Source: JANQTF01 sp036835375 (GTDB taxonomy: Bacteria; Bacteroidota; Bacteroidia; J057). Taken from it: a stretch of 32,964 nucleotides of DNA. Each line of letters starts with the position of its first letter. The stretch's first letter is position 1. Of the stretch, positions 22,701 to 30,164 are shown piece after piece. The notes beneath the pieces were generated by a model. It did no database searches. It was not told the origin of the DNA and was given only the letters and a program-made list of their open reading frames with translations. A program made the position numbers and the translations under genes. The DNA lies in NCBI GenBank assembly GCA_036835375.1, contig DAITMB010000053.1, positions 1-32,964 of the forward strand, given 5' to 3'.

Positions 22701-23603
22701 GACCAAGATGACCAGCGCTACTACATTGAGTGTGAACTCACCCAGAGAAGGGGCCAAGAAGTGAAAAGCAAGCAACTCCGGCGAAAAGAGGTCCATCTTG
22801 AGATAGTTTCCCGGCAGATCCAGCAGCCAGAGCATGATCCGCAAGAGAATGACACCGAAGAAAAGGGAGGTATTGATCAGGTATCGATATGGCCAGTTGT
22901 CGAGCGCGTAGATGCGCAAGTACATACACAAGGCCAAAATGCCCAGCGCGAGAAACATCAGCACGGCCAGGCGGTCGCGCTGTCGAATCGGTTCTGTCGG
23001 GATCTGCTGATACGCAATCACTCGTTGGCCCCGAAGGTCTTCAATCACAATCGGAGCCGGGGCATCACTCGCGCCCACGATGGAAATGATCCCCAAGACA
23101 TTTCTTGTAGCTTGCTTGCCGTAAAAAAGGTCGTGGTAGGTACCGAGGTAGAAATAAGGTATCAGAAATTGGTTTTGGACGCGGTAGGAAATCCGTAATG
23201 GGATCAGGATCACCGTGGTACTGTCTTTCTTTACTTGCTGGATCACATAGTACGCCCGCTCATTTGTCTCCCACACATACTGATCTTTGAAGTAGCTCAA
23301 GCGATTGATCCGGTCCATCGCTGGCAAGAAAGTCACATTGGTCCACGTCTTGAGTACCCCTTCTGCATCATAGACCAGCCTGCTGGCGCGCATCAGGCTA
23401 TCAGCTTTCGGATTGGGGGTGTCGTTGGTCTGGCAATAGATCAGATAGTCCTGAAAAGTCTTTTCCAGGGACGCCTGCATGTCGTTATGTATCTCCGAAT
23501 CACTTCGTTTTTCATCATACACGTAGATGCCAGTACTCACGATCAGGAGCAAGATTCCCAGGATCATCCAGGGCATTCCTCTTCGACTTACCTGTTCTTC
23601 CAT
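19788..23603 (-). CDS. giant multi-span sensor histidine kinase, NtrY-like
   Basis: The protein has 1271 residues, far longer than the usual kinase of this type (about 700). After a first span (9-28) comes an extracytoplasmic region to about 210. A block of some eight spans follows (about 211-475), then a second large extracytoplasmic region, further spans (about 735-810), another sensor region, a last span and a HAMP-type linker with 'STITKPLKMIQ'. The kinase core has the phosphoacceptor His1040 in 'QVAHEIKNPLTPMKL', a motif typical of NtrY kinases. It also has the N box 'NNILKNAIQAIQ', the G1 box 'DDGGGM', the F box 'FEPYFSTK' and the G2 box 'GSGLGMSMVKKM'. A GGAG just before the ATG may be a ribosome-binding site. 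No response regulator is adjacent. A 14-base tandem repeat precedes the gene. The signal is unknown. Confidence 0.92.
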   Translation of the reverse strand: MEEQVSRRGMPWMILGILLLIVSTGIYVYDEKRSDSEIHNDMQASLEKTFQDYLIYCQTNDTPNPKADSLMRASRLVYDAEGVLKTWTNVTFLPAMDRINRLSYFKDQYVWETNERAYYVIQQVKKDSTTVILIPLRISYRVQNQFLIPYFYLGTYHDLFYGKQATRNVLGIISIVGASDAPAPIVIEDLRGQRVIAYQQIPTEPIRQRDRLAVLMFLALGILALCMYLRIYALDNWPYRYLINTSLFFGVILLRIMLWLLDLPGNYLKMDLFSPELLAFHFLAPSLGEFTLNVVALVILVWIVYVHLFRMSTKLWHKWIQNHYVAWIAMLCTTALVLLMGLGYTRLFEMITSNSQVDLEFSNIFSADLFAFLILLNVGLLFLVVILGAFTLLKFNVLYGRRYGFTPAFWLIHLLGALVFSISFYQGEWSMAITMTIAVTGCLVVLGRIPFKPILHHDIINYLMLLLLLSTVVTVHFSKSIEKDRTKKANRIALGIIGRQVINVVSSYESAKDRMTNDSLKIRDHYRDNSDPSELLSFLKESYFNPRMKEFDVRLFVFDKASGTRLDKPLPNEDGPQYTPITDISPKDIGDSVSKGLYRLRNPEDRFGNFFVGEFDLAVTGLEALTFFLEVRPSSRNQEGLYPSLTSDSRLYEEKKLINTFDNATYRNGILTTERGISPFAMKLENFQEINEPVWRIVDGYHELIQPVMDGTDTHVVVRYPVKGFLDHITSFSFIFYFFVLASILVIGLPVVGMRSLRSHQFTQHLPLRAKIRFGLLVISVLPMIFIMLLLSPFIYHRYENQAVVQLSEETARITRIIDPVYQYLRNDLFSKITLRKEFDLKIKSMEEYVISDVNVFDESGRPVKSTRTIIFDEGISSDLMNPKALAILSSMSRSDIVLTEKIGNKEYFSGYRSIIGKNETPIGYVNVPYLTKQEDLDAQVTDFLAYLANIYLVVFLLINLVAVIISSTITKPLKMIQMRIAATRLGKRNEPIIYGARDEIGAIVTAYNTMLKQLEDSEEKVMATQRELAWRHMAKQVAHEIKNPLTPMKLKIQLLAQIWENKPEKFAESFPTSIKTILAQVDTLTRIANSFSEFAKMPETNKSRVSVNEVLDENLDLFAQTEDIVWVIDVPENTFYTFADRDQLGRCFNNILKNAIQAIQSHNKRGMIEVSMRLQLDSAHIEIKDDGGGMSSEVQSRIFEPYFSTKTSGSGLGMSMVKKMIENSGGNISFMTKEGEGTIFFIELPRMEEETPSPVPAALTTDTQHVTSKS

Positions 23604-23638
23604 CTCCTACTTGTAGAGATCTTTCGGGGCCTTGGCAC

Positions 23639-23666
23639 CGATGAATGTGAAACGATGAATGTGAGA
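23639..23666. repeat. 14-bp tandem direct repeat upstream of the giant kinase
   Basis: CGATGAATGTGAAA (23639-23652) is followed at once by CGATGAATGTGAGA (23653-23666), differing at one base. The pair lies 36 bases upstream of the kinase start codon, in the place of an operator or leader element. Confidence 0.75.
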
Positions 23667-23889
23667 CAATATCAATGTCGTTCAAGTTTGCTTCCAGCAA
23701 AAGAAGTCATTTCCCAGTTCATGTGGAAGATTGTCCCACCGATTCGCACTGTATCAAAAACTATGCAGGAGACATGCTGAGGGCAAAGATTTTTGCACGG
23801 AAATGTACTCGCGGTGATTCTCAGTTCATGAAAAACGAGAATCGCAACGAATTTGTGTCGAAAACATGTAGGAGAAAGGGGTCCCGGGG

Positions 23890-24525
23890 TTAGTTTTCAG
23901 AAAAACTCTGCGGGCGAATGTCGGCCTGTGCTCGGGAAGAGGAGGCATGAAACATCTTCGTTTCCAGCAGATCCTCAAACTCTTCCCTCACATATACAGG
24001 CACGCGCACGGATATGCGCTCGAAAGTGAGAGAATCTTTGCGGACGATCATGGTAAAGATGACATTTGGGTAGTCTGATACGAGGTAGTAATCGTGAATC
24101 GACTCCCAAGTGATCGTATGCCGAAAATCAGGAACGCGCAAAAAGCGGTCATTACTCACAATTCCTTCCTCGGTGACGACCCGGACCAGCAGCATCCGGA
24201 TGGCTCCATACATAAATCCCATCGCTCCCAAGAGAAGCACACAGGTGAAGCCCACGTCTCTAAACCTTGTTGGGGAAGCAGCAAGCTCTTCCTGATCAAT
24301 GATACCCAAATCGAAATAGGCAAAAAAGCTGGAAATTCCTACAATAAACAGGATCAAAGCTGCGACCAAGAAGGTGATAGTAATGATCACCATCTCCGGC
24401 TTTCGCCACACCATCACGGTTTGCGCGAGTTGCTTTCGGTACCAATAGGCCATCAAAAGGAAGCAAGGCGCCACAAGGAGCGACAGCAAAAGGCTGAAGT
24501 TCAGGAAAAGCTTGATCCAATGCAT
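23890..24525 (-). CDS. membrane protein with PH-like C-terminal domain, function unknown
   Basis: The protein has 211 residues. Three hydrophobic spans are visible: residues 5-28, about 45-70 ('VIITITFLVAALILFIVGIS') and about 92-113 ('VGFTCVLLLGAMGFMYGAI'). They are followed by a cytoplasmic beta-rich region, 'VVTEEGIVSNDRFLRVPDFRHTITWESIHDYYLVSDYPNVIFTMIV', which resembles bacterial PH-like domains that follow membrane spans ('...GI......R....I.W..I..Y'). The likeness is by eye. It precedes the giant kinase by 286 bases on the same strand. A promoter candidate lies 18 bases upstream, so it may head its own unit. No catalytic motif was seen. Confidence 0.8.
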   Translation of the reverse strand: MHWIKLFLNFSLLLSLLVAPCFLLMAYWYRKQLAQTVMVWRKPEMVIITITFLVAALILFIVGISSFFAYFDLGIIDQEELAASPTRFRDVGFTCVLLLGAMGFMYGAIRMLLVRVVTEEGIVSNDRFLRVPDFRHTITWESIHDYYLVSDYPNVIFTMIVRKDSLTFERISVRVPVYVREEFEDLLETKMFHASSSRAQADIRPQSFSEN

Positions 24526-24832
24526 GGTGTGAATAGATAAGCTAAAGATAGGAATCGCAGGGACAAATTCAAAAGAGAATATACGAAGATCTACACATGG
24601 AAAGACGCTCGTACAGCGAGTAAAAACTCATTCTAATTACGAAATAATTGCTTGTGATTCGCCGCTCACTTGGGTGATCTTGAGCCACATCCACTTTCGC
24701 ATTGCCTTTCCAAACGTGTGAGCCGGGATCTTGTTTATCCTGAAGGGGAGAATTCCTTCCTTGAATATGTTCAAGAAATATGCACGGCATATGAGGGACA
24801 GCGTGGTTGGCCAGATTTTGACCATCAATGAA
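24526..24832. other. intergenic region downstream of hldD
   Basis: These 307 bases hold one promoter candidate (24543-24572) for the membrane protein. A 63-codon open frame on the minus strand (24828-24637) starts four bases after the hldD stop but has no recognisable features. No terminator was found for hldD. Confidence 0.5.
24543..24572 (-). promoter_or_regulatory. candidate promoter of the PH-like membrane protein gene
   Basis: On the minus strand TTG (24572-24570) is followed after 19 bases by TATCTTTA (24550-24543), a 7 of 8 match to TAnnTTTG. Transcription would start near 24539, about 14 bases before the ATG at 24525. Confidence 0.45.
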
Positions 24833-25798
24833 TCAAAAATACCGCTCTGTGTTCAGGTATTGTGTCACATAGTCATCCACACCTTCTTCCAGACTTCTAA
24901 ATATGTGTCGAAAACCCGCAGCGCGAAAGCGGTTCATGTCAGCCTCTGTAAAGTATTGGTATGCCTCGCGAATATCAGGTGGAATGTCAATGAATTCGAT
25001 CGAAGGTGCTGTGTGAGCAGCTGAAAACACGGCATTCGCTAAGTCTGCAAAGGTCCGTGCCTGGCCCGTGCCGAGATTGTAAATCCCCGATTCAATGGTC
25101 CCTGTGAGCCATTTTACGGCGATTTCCACCACATCTTTCACATAAATGAAGTCCCGAAGCTGTTCTCCATCTGCAAACTCGGGCCGATGGGAACGAAACA
25201 AGCGGATCAAACCCTGTGTGCGCACCTGTGGATAGGCGTGAAACACTACACTGGCCATTCGCCCTTTGTGATATTCATTCGGACCATACACATTGAAAAA
25301 CTTCAGGCCAAGCCACGCTGGCGGTTGTGCTTCTTGCTGAAGCACCCAAGTATCTACCACCTGCTTGCTTTGCCCGTAGGGATTGAGTGGGCGAAGTTGG
25401 GGTATCAACTCGGGCGCATCACTGAATCCCAATCTTCCGTCGCCATACGTGGCCGCGCTCGAAGCATAGAGCAAAGGAATTTCATGTGTGGCACAAAGAT
25501 TCCAGATTTGCTGAGAATATTCCACATTCAGCAGCTCGAAGAGTGCCCAGTCTTGCTCAGAGGTATCCGTGCGTGCGCCGAGATGAAACACCGCGCTCAA
25601 TGCTTTTTCCTTTCCTTTTACCCAAGAAAAAAAGGTCTCTCTCGACACAGCATGGCGATACTGCTTGCCCAACAGGTTTTTTCTTTTTCCCAAAGAATCA
25701 AATTCATCCACCAAGATCAGATCTTTTTGCCCCTCGCCATTGAGTTGGGACACGAGACACGAACCGATGAAGCCAGCAGCCCCAGTAATGACAATCAT
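24833..25798 (-). CDS. hldD: ADP-L-glycero-D-manno-heptose 6-epimerase
   Basis: From the ATG at 25798 the protein has 321 residues, the normal length of HldD. The Rossmann motif 'VITGAAGFIGS' lies at the very N-terminus, which decides the start against longer in-frame readings to 26020. 'FHLGARTDTSEQDW' and 'NPYGQSKQVVDTWV' (Tyr-x-x-x-Lys active site) agree with E. coli HldD. The family-specific 'FNVYGPNEYHKGRMASVVFH' and 'RDFIYVKDVV' separate it from other sugar epimerases. The enzyme inverts C6 of ADP-heptose to make the L-glycero-D-manno form used for the LPS inner core, in the cytosol. No other heptose genes lie within the window. No convincing promoter was found in the upstream spacer. 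Confidence 0.94.
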   Translation of the reverse strand: MIVITGAAGFIGSCLVSQLNGEGQKDLILVDEFDSLGKRKNLLGKQYRHAVSRETFFSWVKGKEKALSAVFHLGARTDTSEQDWALFELLNVEYSQQIWNLCATHEIPLLYASSAATYGDGRLGFSDAPELIPQLRPLNPYGQSKQVVDTWVLQQEAQPPAWLGLKFFNVYGPNEYHKGRMASVVFHAYPQVRTQGLIRLFRSHRPEFADGEQLRDFIYVKDVVEIAVKWLTGTIESGIYNLGTGQARTFADLANAVFSAAHTAPSIEFIDIPPDIREAYQYFTEADMNRFRAAGFRHIFRSLEEGVDDYVTQYLNTERYF

Positions 25799-26238
25799 GC
25801 GTAGTGGGAGATTAACGCGGAGAATGAAAAATTGAAAACGAAATACCTGAATCGAAACATTGGCAAAGCACAAGAGAGTCAAATTGAAAGAAAACACCCT
25901 GGAATTCCTGCTGACATCCCTAAACAAAAGATCAAAAAGACTTTGAAACTTATCATGAACTATCCACACACCCTGAGAAGCAATAGAGTGCAGGAGCTTC
26001 GAGCCGCAATATCTCAACAAAATTGCCCTGTAAAGTTACGCAGTGTGGTTGAAAGGGAGAAGCGCGCAGAAGAATCCCCTTAGCACAGCCTGAATCCAGC
26101 GCTCATGGCTTTCCTCCCTTTGGATCCCTTCAACCGCAAAAAAACTGGGACAGGCAGTGAACCAGTCCCAGCACGATGCATCAGGCGGTTTGACTCCTGC
26201 GCACAGTTCGGTGCTTGTTGTTACTTCTTCGCGGGTTG
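25799..26238. other. intergenic region between DUF1501 gene and hldD
   Basis: The 440 bases hold the terminator of the DUF1800-DUF1501 unit (26138-26171). The remaining A+T-rich part upstream of hldD presumably contains its promoter, but no TTG/TAnnTTTG pair with correct spacing was found. No gene was seen. Confidence 0.5.
26138..26171 (-). terminator. intrinsic terminator of the DUF1800-DUF1501 unit
   Basis: On the minus strand CTGGGAC (26171-26165) pairs with GTCCCAG (26151-26145) and is followed by seven T (26144-26138). It lies 67 bases after the DUF1501 stop codon. Confidence 0.9.
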
Positions 26239-28038
26239 CTACCCTCCATGAGCCACCACCAATCGCTTGCTGGCTAGGAGTGCCGAGCCGTTTGGACTGC
26301 CCGGATTGGCAATAGCTTGGAGCATGTACACCCCGCTGGCAAGAGAAGACACATCCAGACTCGTGCTGTTTTCTCCTGCAAACAAGCGCAGAGGTTGCTC
26401 CAGCAGCCGCTGGCCCTGAAGGGTATAGACTTGGAGCGAAGCGGGCGTCATACCCTCCACCTCCAAGGTGACAGTTGTCGTCGTGCTAGCGGGATTCGGA
26501 TAAATACGAAAGCCCTTGTCCTCAGCCGTTTCGAGGCTGATGGAGGAGGTGCCTCCGCCTCCGCCGCCACCTGTACCACCGCCGCTTCCCGTTGGTGGTG
26601 GAAGGTCCGGAGTTGGATCGCAAGTCGGGTCAGCCACATAGTTCAGGGTCGTGCCCGAGTTGTCCACATAGTTGGTGTTGATCAGGTCGAGCTTTTGAGC
26701 AGCGTATTGGTAAAATTCTACCTCATCCAGCGTCCCGTAATTCGCCCCAAACCAGTCTTGTAGAACTGTCGCAAAGACCTGGCGGTAATCATGCTGAAAT
26801 CCCACCAGATTATTGTTGCTAAGATTACTGAGGTTGGGATTCGTGCCCGACACGCCACCATTCAGGCCCTTTCCAAACACGAGCATCGGCGCGGAGCTTC
26901 CGTGATCGGTGCCGTATGTGCCGTTTTCTCCTACCTGGCGTCCAAATTCGGAAAAAGTAACCGTGAGGACCTTGTCTTCTAGTCCCAGACCAGCAAGATC
27001 AGCCTGAAAGGCCTTCATGGCTTCGGAGATGTGATACAGCAAGCAGCCATGACCCCCAAAGGAAGGTTTGCCCGCAATCGCTTGATTTTCGTGTGTATCA
27101 AATCCCCCAATTCTCACCAAAAACACCTTTGTGGTGATGCCTCCCGCCAAAAGCCGAGCGACAGTCTTGAGTTGAGGAGCCAACGGATTGTTGTTGAAGC
27201 GAGCAGCATTGGTGTGGTATTTTTCGGGATACACGACTCCGGGTGAATTGGCACCTTGATTATAAACTTGGGTGAGCCGCTGCGCATACTGGTTGGTCGT
27301 GCGCTCCATGTCCACGATGTATTGCAGCTCTGCGCCATAGTCGGAAGCTGGAAAATCGTCTGGAAGTGCTCCACCGACCCCATTGACCAAGCTGGCAAAA
27401 TTCGAAGGGTCGTTACCCAGAGTGATTCCCATCGGAATGCCCATGGCCCGGTGAAATCCCAGCGAAATGATGTGGCTACCAAATTCCAGTCCGGGTGGGT
27501 CCGGCATATTGGGATTGGGATAATTGGCAGGAAAATTTTGGAACCGATGGTCCAGATAGCGTCCCCACCATCCAGACTCAGGCACTTCATCGACGGTGTC
27601 GCCATCTTTGCCCGTGAGCCAGATGTCGGTGCCCCGAAAGTGGGACCCATTCATGTTGGTGTAAGCCACATTGTTCACGATGTGGACTTTGCCTTCGTCC
27701 CAAAGCTCTTTCACGCCGCCCAAATCTGGGTGCAGCCCGATTTGCTGATTCGCGGGAAGGGAATTGTCCAGGGTAATGTATTTTCTCACGCCCGTGTCTT
27801 CCACGCCGATGATCGGGCGAAGGTTTTTGAAAGTGGCATATTGGTCGATGGGAATCAACATGTTGAGGCCATCGTTTCCGCCGTGCATCTGAATGATGAC
27901 CATGACCCGGTCGTTGACGTCTTCGCAGGAAAAGGAGCTGGTCATGATGGAGCGAGCCATGGCCTTGATCGGAATGCCACCGAGTGCAAAAGGAGCAGAG
28001 GCAAGGGATAAATTTTTGATAAAGTCGCGACGATTCAT
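26239..28038 (-). CDS. DUF1501 protein with twin-arginine signal and T9SS type A sorting domain
   Basis: The protein has 599 residues. It begins 'MNRRDFIKNLSLASAPFALGG', a twin-arginine (Tat) signal as is usual in DUF1501 proteins. The DUF1501 domain fills about residues 40-450 and includes 'VIIQMHGGNDGLNMLIP', 'NMNGSHFRGTDIW', 'GGFDTHENQ' and 'FSEFGRQVGENGTYGTDHGSSAPMLVFG'. The last three resemble the metal-site regions of the sulfatase/alkaline-phosphatase superfamily, to which DUF1501 is related; enzymatic activity is unproven. A Gly-rich linker near 485-500 leads to a type A T9SS tail (about 508-599) with 'YPNPAS', 'LQVYTLQGQ' and 'SGVYML'. It is thus predicted to cross the inner membrane folded and then be exported by T9SS. 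It lies 32 bases after a DUF1800 gene, its standard partner. Confidence 0.93.
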   Translation of the reverse strand: MNRRDFIKNLSLASAPFALGGIPIKAMARSIMTSSFSCEDVNDRVMVIIQMHGGNDGLNMLIPIDQYATFKNLRPIIGVEDTGVRKYITLDNSLPANQQIGLHPDLGGVKELWDEGKVHIVNNVAYTNMNGSHFRGTDIWLTGKDGDTVDEVPESGWWGRYLDHRFQNFPANYPNPNMPDPPGLEFGSHIISLGFHRAMGIPMGITLGNDPSNFASLVNGVGGALPDDFPASDYGAELQYIVDMERTTNQYAQRLTQVYNQGANSPGVVYPEKYHTNAARFNNNPLAPQLKTVARLLAGGITTKVFLVRIGGFDTHENQAIAGKPSFGGHGCLLYHISEAMKAFQADLAGLGLEDKVLTVTFSEFGRQVGENGTYGTDHGSSAPMLVFGKGLNGGVSGTNPNLSNLSNNNLVGFQHDYRQVFATVLQDWFGANYGTLDEVEFYQYAAQKLDLINTNYVDNSGTTLNYVADPTCDPTPDLPPPTGSGGGTGGGGGGGTSSISLETAEDKGFRIYPNPASTTTTVTLEVEGMTPASLQVYTLQGQRLLEQPLRLFAGENSTSLDVSSLASGVYMLQAIANPGSPNGSALLASKRLVVAHGG

Positions 28039-28070
28039 TGCTCAGAAATTGAGTTGTTGGGCGAATGGGA

Positions 28071-29735
28071 TCAACCGATTTGAAATTCAGGGGACTGCAC
28101 GATGGCGCGAATCAGCTTTTCGATTTGGGGCTTCACACTGGCGTCGTCGCCCGTGGCGAGATAAGCATCCCACTCGAATGCCCAGTTGATGTCCGTGAGG
28201 TTGTCCAGCAAGATTTCGTCGCGGAAATATTCGAATCTGGCGACGGGGACTGTCTCTGGCAGGAGATAGTCGAGGAGTTCATTGACAAGGTGCGAGGCGA
28301 TTCTGGCACCAGGATGCGGTCCCGGGGCACCGGTAGGGTCCAGGCCGGGATATTCTCCAATTTGGGTAGGATCGGTGATGAAGGCCATGACATCAATCCT
28401 CAGATGAGCAGGCCCGTGGAGGTGCTCGTCGATGAAGATGTAGCGAGGCGCGAGTGACTTGGCGCTGATCCAGAGGCGATTGTATTCTGGCCCTTGATAC
28501 ACTGGCTGATACCCTGCGACCTCTGGCGGTTCAAAAAGGTCAAAGCAGGCCTTTGATTGAAGGTGTTGGATGCCAAATTGGTAGAAAGTGACATAGGCTT
28601 CGAAGGGATCAATGGCCGGATCTGGGATGGGAACTTTGAAAAACCGGATGATATTGGCCTGCAATTCCAAAGGACTCTTGATGAGTGCCCCGATGATTTC
28701 GTCGCCGGCATCCTGATCATCTTCGTCATAAAAATGCAAGCTTTTGAGCAAGGTTTTCACGACGGGCATGATCTCGTAGTTGCCCGTGAGAAGTTGCTGT
28801 GCAAGTGGCGCGATGATGTCGTCTTCCACCTCCTGGCTGAGCTTGTAGCGCACAAAGAAGCGATAGAGTCGCTTTACAATCTGCTTGGCAGTATCCAGCC
28901 TGGCAAAGATCATTTCGACAAATTCATCCAGCTCCTGCATCATGCCCAGCGCAGTGCTTTGGCCGACGATAATGGCACCGTTGAAAGAGCCTGAAAAGAT
29001 TTTGTCGGTGTCGTCGTGGCGATCAGGATACAGCCTCGCCCGGGGAAATCCGGTGTCGGGATCTTGATACAGAGGATTGGCCCAGTCATCATTTCTCCGA
29101 AAACCAGTCATGAGGCGGGCAGCCTCAATGACGTCCATCTCTGTGAATGTCGTGTAGTCGCCGGGGCCGTTAGAAGGGCCTTTTCCAATGGTGTGTAGCT
29201 CGAAAAATTCGCGGACAAAATTCTCATTTGGCGCATTTTTCTCGCTCTCGCCGATGTCGAGATAGTCGTTCATCCCATTGTCGAGACAGATTTTCTTCGC
29301 CAGGGCTTTGTAGTTTCCTCCAGCAAATTCCATCAACAGGCGAATGGTGTAATAATGATTTTCGCTGTGTTCCACTATGTCCACGCCTGTGGGGAAGCTA
29401 CAGTGCTGGAAGAAGGTCATTTTGGCGAAGGCACTCAGGGGTTGAGTAGGGTCAAAGATGGTGTGGAGCCACCAGGACCCGATGATGGACATGAGGTCTT
29501 CGTTGGGTGAGTTGGCGCCAACGCGGCCAGTGAGCACCCATGTGAGGTTGGTGGCAGGATCCACCGGCGGGAGCGGTGGCACAGGGAAAGTCATGAGCTG
29601 ATCGACTGCCTGGTCGGCGCTCAGCGCAGCAAAGGCGTCTATTTCTTGTCGAGTGGCGCCAAAGGTGGTGCGGCGGAGCAAGTGTGCTGCCAGCCTTCGG
29701 CCTAGAGGTCCGGTGCGAGGTGCTAACGATGCCAT
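28071..29735 (-). CDS. DUF1800 family protein
   Basis: The protein has 554 residues. The N-terminal motif 'HLLRRTTFGATRQEIDAFAAL' and later 'FFQHCSFPTGVDIVEHSENHYYTIRLLMEFAGGNYKALAKKICLDNGMNDYLDIGESEKNAPNENFVREFFELHTIG' (several conserved His, Asn and Glu) are characteristic of DUF1800. The 'AARLMTGFRR' and C-terminal 'RAIVQSPEFQIG' also fit. No signal peptide or membrane span is present, unlike its DUF1501 partner. The two families occur as neighbours in many Bacteroidota and Planctomycetes, which suggests a joint role, but no biochemical function is known. It is the first gene of the pair, and a candidate promoter lies 172 bases upstream. Confidence 0.93.
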   Translation of the reverse strand: MASLAPRTGPLGRRLAAHLLRRTTFGATRQEIDAFAALSADQAVDQLMTFPVPPLPPVDPATNLTWVLTGRVGANSPNEDLMSIIGSWWLHTIFDPTQPLSAFAKMTFFQHCSFPTGVDIVEHSENHYYTIRLLMEFAGGNYKALAKKICLDNGMNDYLDIGESEKNAPNENFVREFFELHTIGKGPSNGPGDYTTFTEMDVIEAARLMTGFRRNDDWANPLYQDPDTGFPRARLYPDRHDDTDKIFSGSFNGAIIVGQSTALGMMQELDEFVEMIFARLDTAKQIVKRLYRFFVRYKLSQEVEDDIIAPLAQQLLTGNYEIMPVVKTLLKSLHFYDEDDQDAGDEIIGALIKSPLELQANIIRFFKVPIPDPAIDPFEAYVTFYQFGIQHLQSKACFDLFEPPEVAGYQPVYQGPEYNRLWISAKSLAPRYIFIDEHLHGPAHLRIDVMAFITDPTQIGEYPGLDPTGAPGPHPGARIASHLVNELLDYLLPETVPVARFEYFRDEILLDNLTDINWAFEWDAYLATGDDASVKPQIEKLIRAIVQSPEFQIG

Positions 29736-29906
29736 GATAGAACGGACGGTTGGTGGAGACTACGTGTTGGTGACCGCACTTTCCTGCCAGGTTGCGCCCT
29801 GCGCACAAGGAAGAGGAAAGATTGGATGAAATTTCAATTGCAGGTTTGATCAATTCTTGCCGATACTCGGGATGACGATAAGCGAATGGAGTGCCTTGAT
29901 CATGTT

Positions 29907-29936
29907 CGAAGATACTTTTGACTTCGCAGATTTCAA
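29907..29936 (-). promoter_or_regulatory. candidate promoter of the DUF1800-DUF1501 unit
   Basis: On the minus strand TTG (29936-29934) is followed after 19 bases by TATCTTCG (29914-29907), a 7 of 8 match to TAnnTTTG. It implies a long leader of about 168 bases before the ATG at 29735. Confidence 0.35.
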
Positions 29937-30094
29937 GGAGCTAGATATTTTTCAGATGTAACATTTATCCTCTATTTGTCGCAAAACAGGCACCTTTTTT
30001 CGCCGCTCACCCCAAAATGGCAGGTTTCTCGATGTAAGCCGCTCCCTTAAATCAGCGGGGTCACTAGCCTGCGATCCCAGTATTTAGCTGTGGA

Positions 30095-30119
30095 AAAGGA
30101 GCCACGTTTCAGCTCCTTT
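30095..30119 (+). repeat. hairpin upstream of the second PKD gene
   Basis: AAAGGAGC (30095-30102) and GCTCCTTT (30112-30119) are perfect inverted repeats around a nine-base loop, 45 bases before the ATG at 30165. The left arm contains AGGAG and the right arm its complement. No T-tract follows on the plus strand. Confidence 0.7.
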
Positions 30120-30164
30120 GTGAAATCGATAGCCTCACCTGTTGCACCTCTTATTTTTTTAGCC

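Larger units (their letters stand above)
29736..30164. other. divergent intergenic region
   Basis: The 429 bases between the divergent DUF1800 and second PKD genes hold a minus-strand promoter candidate (29907-29936) and a hairpin in the presumed leader of the plus-strand gene (30095-30119). No promoter with correct spacing was found for the plus-strand gene and no small gene was seen. Confidence 0.5.

Noticed and set aside
24637..24828. 63-codon open frame on the minus strand just after hldD
   Set aside because: Close same-strand spacing is attractive, but the product has no motif and the region is open in several frames; kept only as a note in the intergenic entry.
25799..26020. Longer N-terminus for hldD from 26020
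   Set aside because: The Rossmann motif starts immediately after the ATG at 25798, as in other HldD proteins; the extra sequence has no homology signal.
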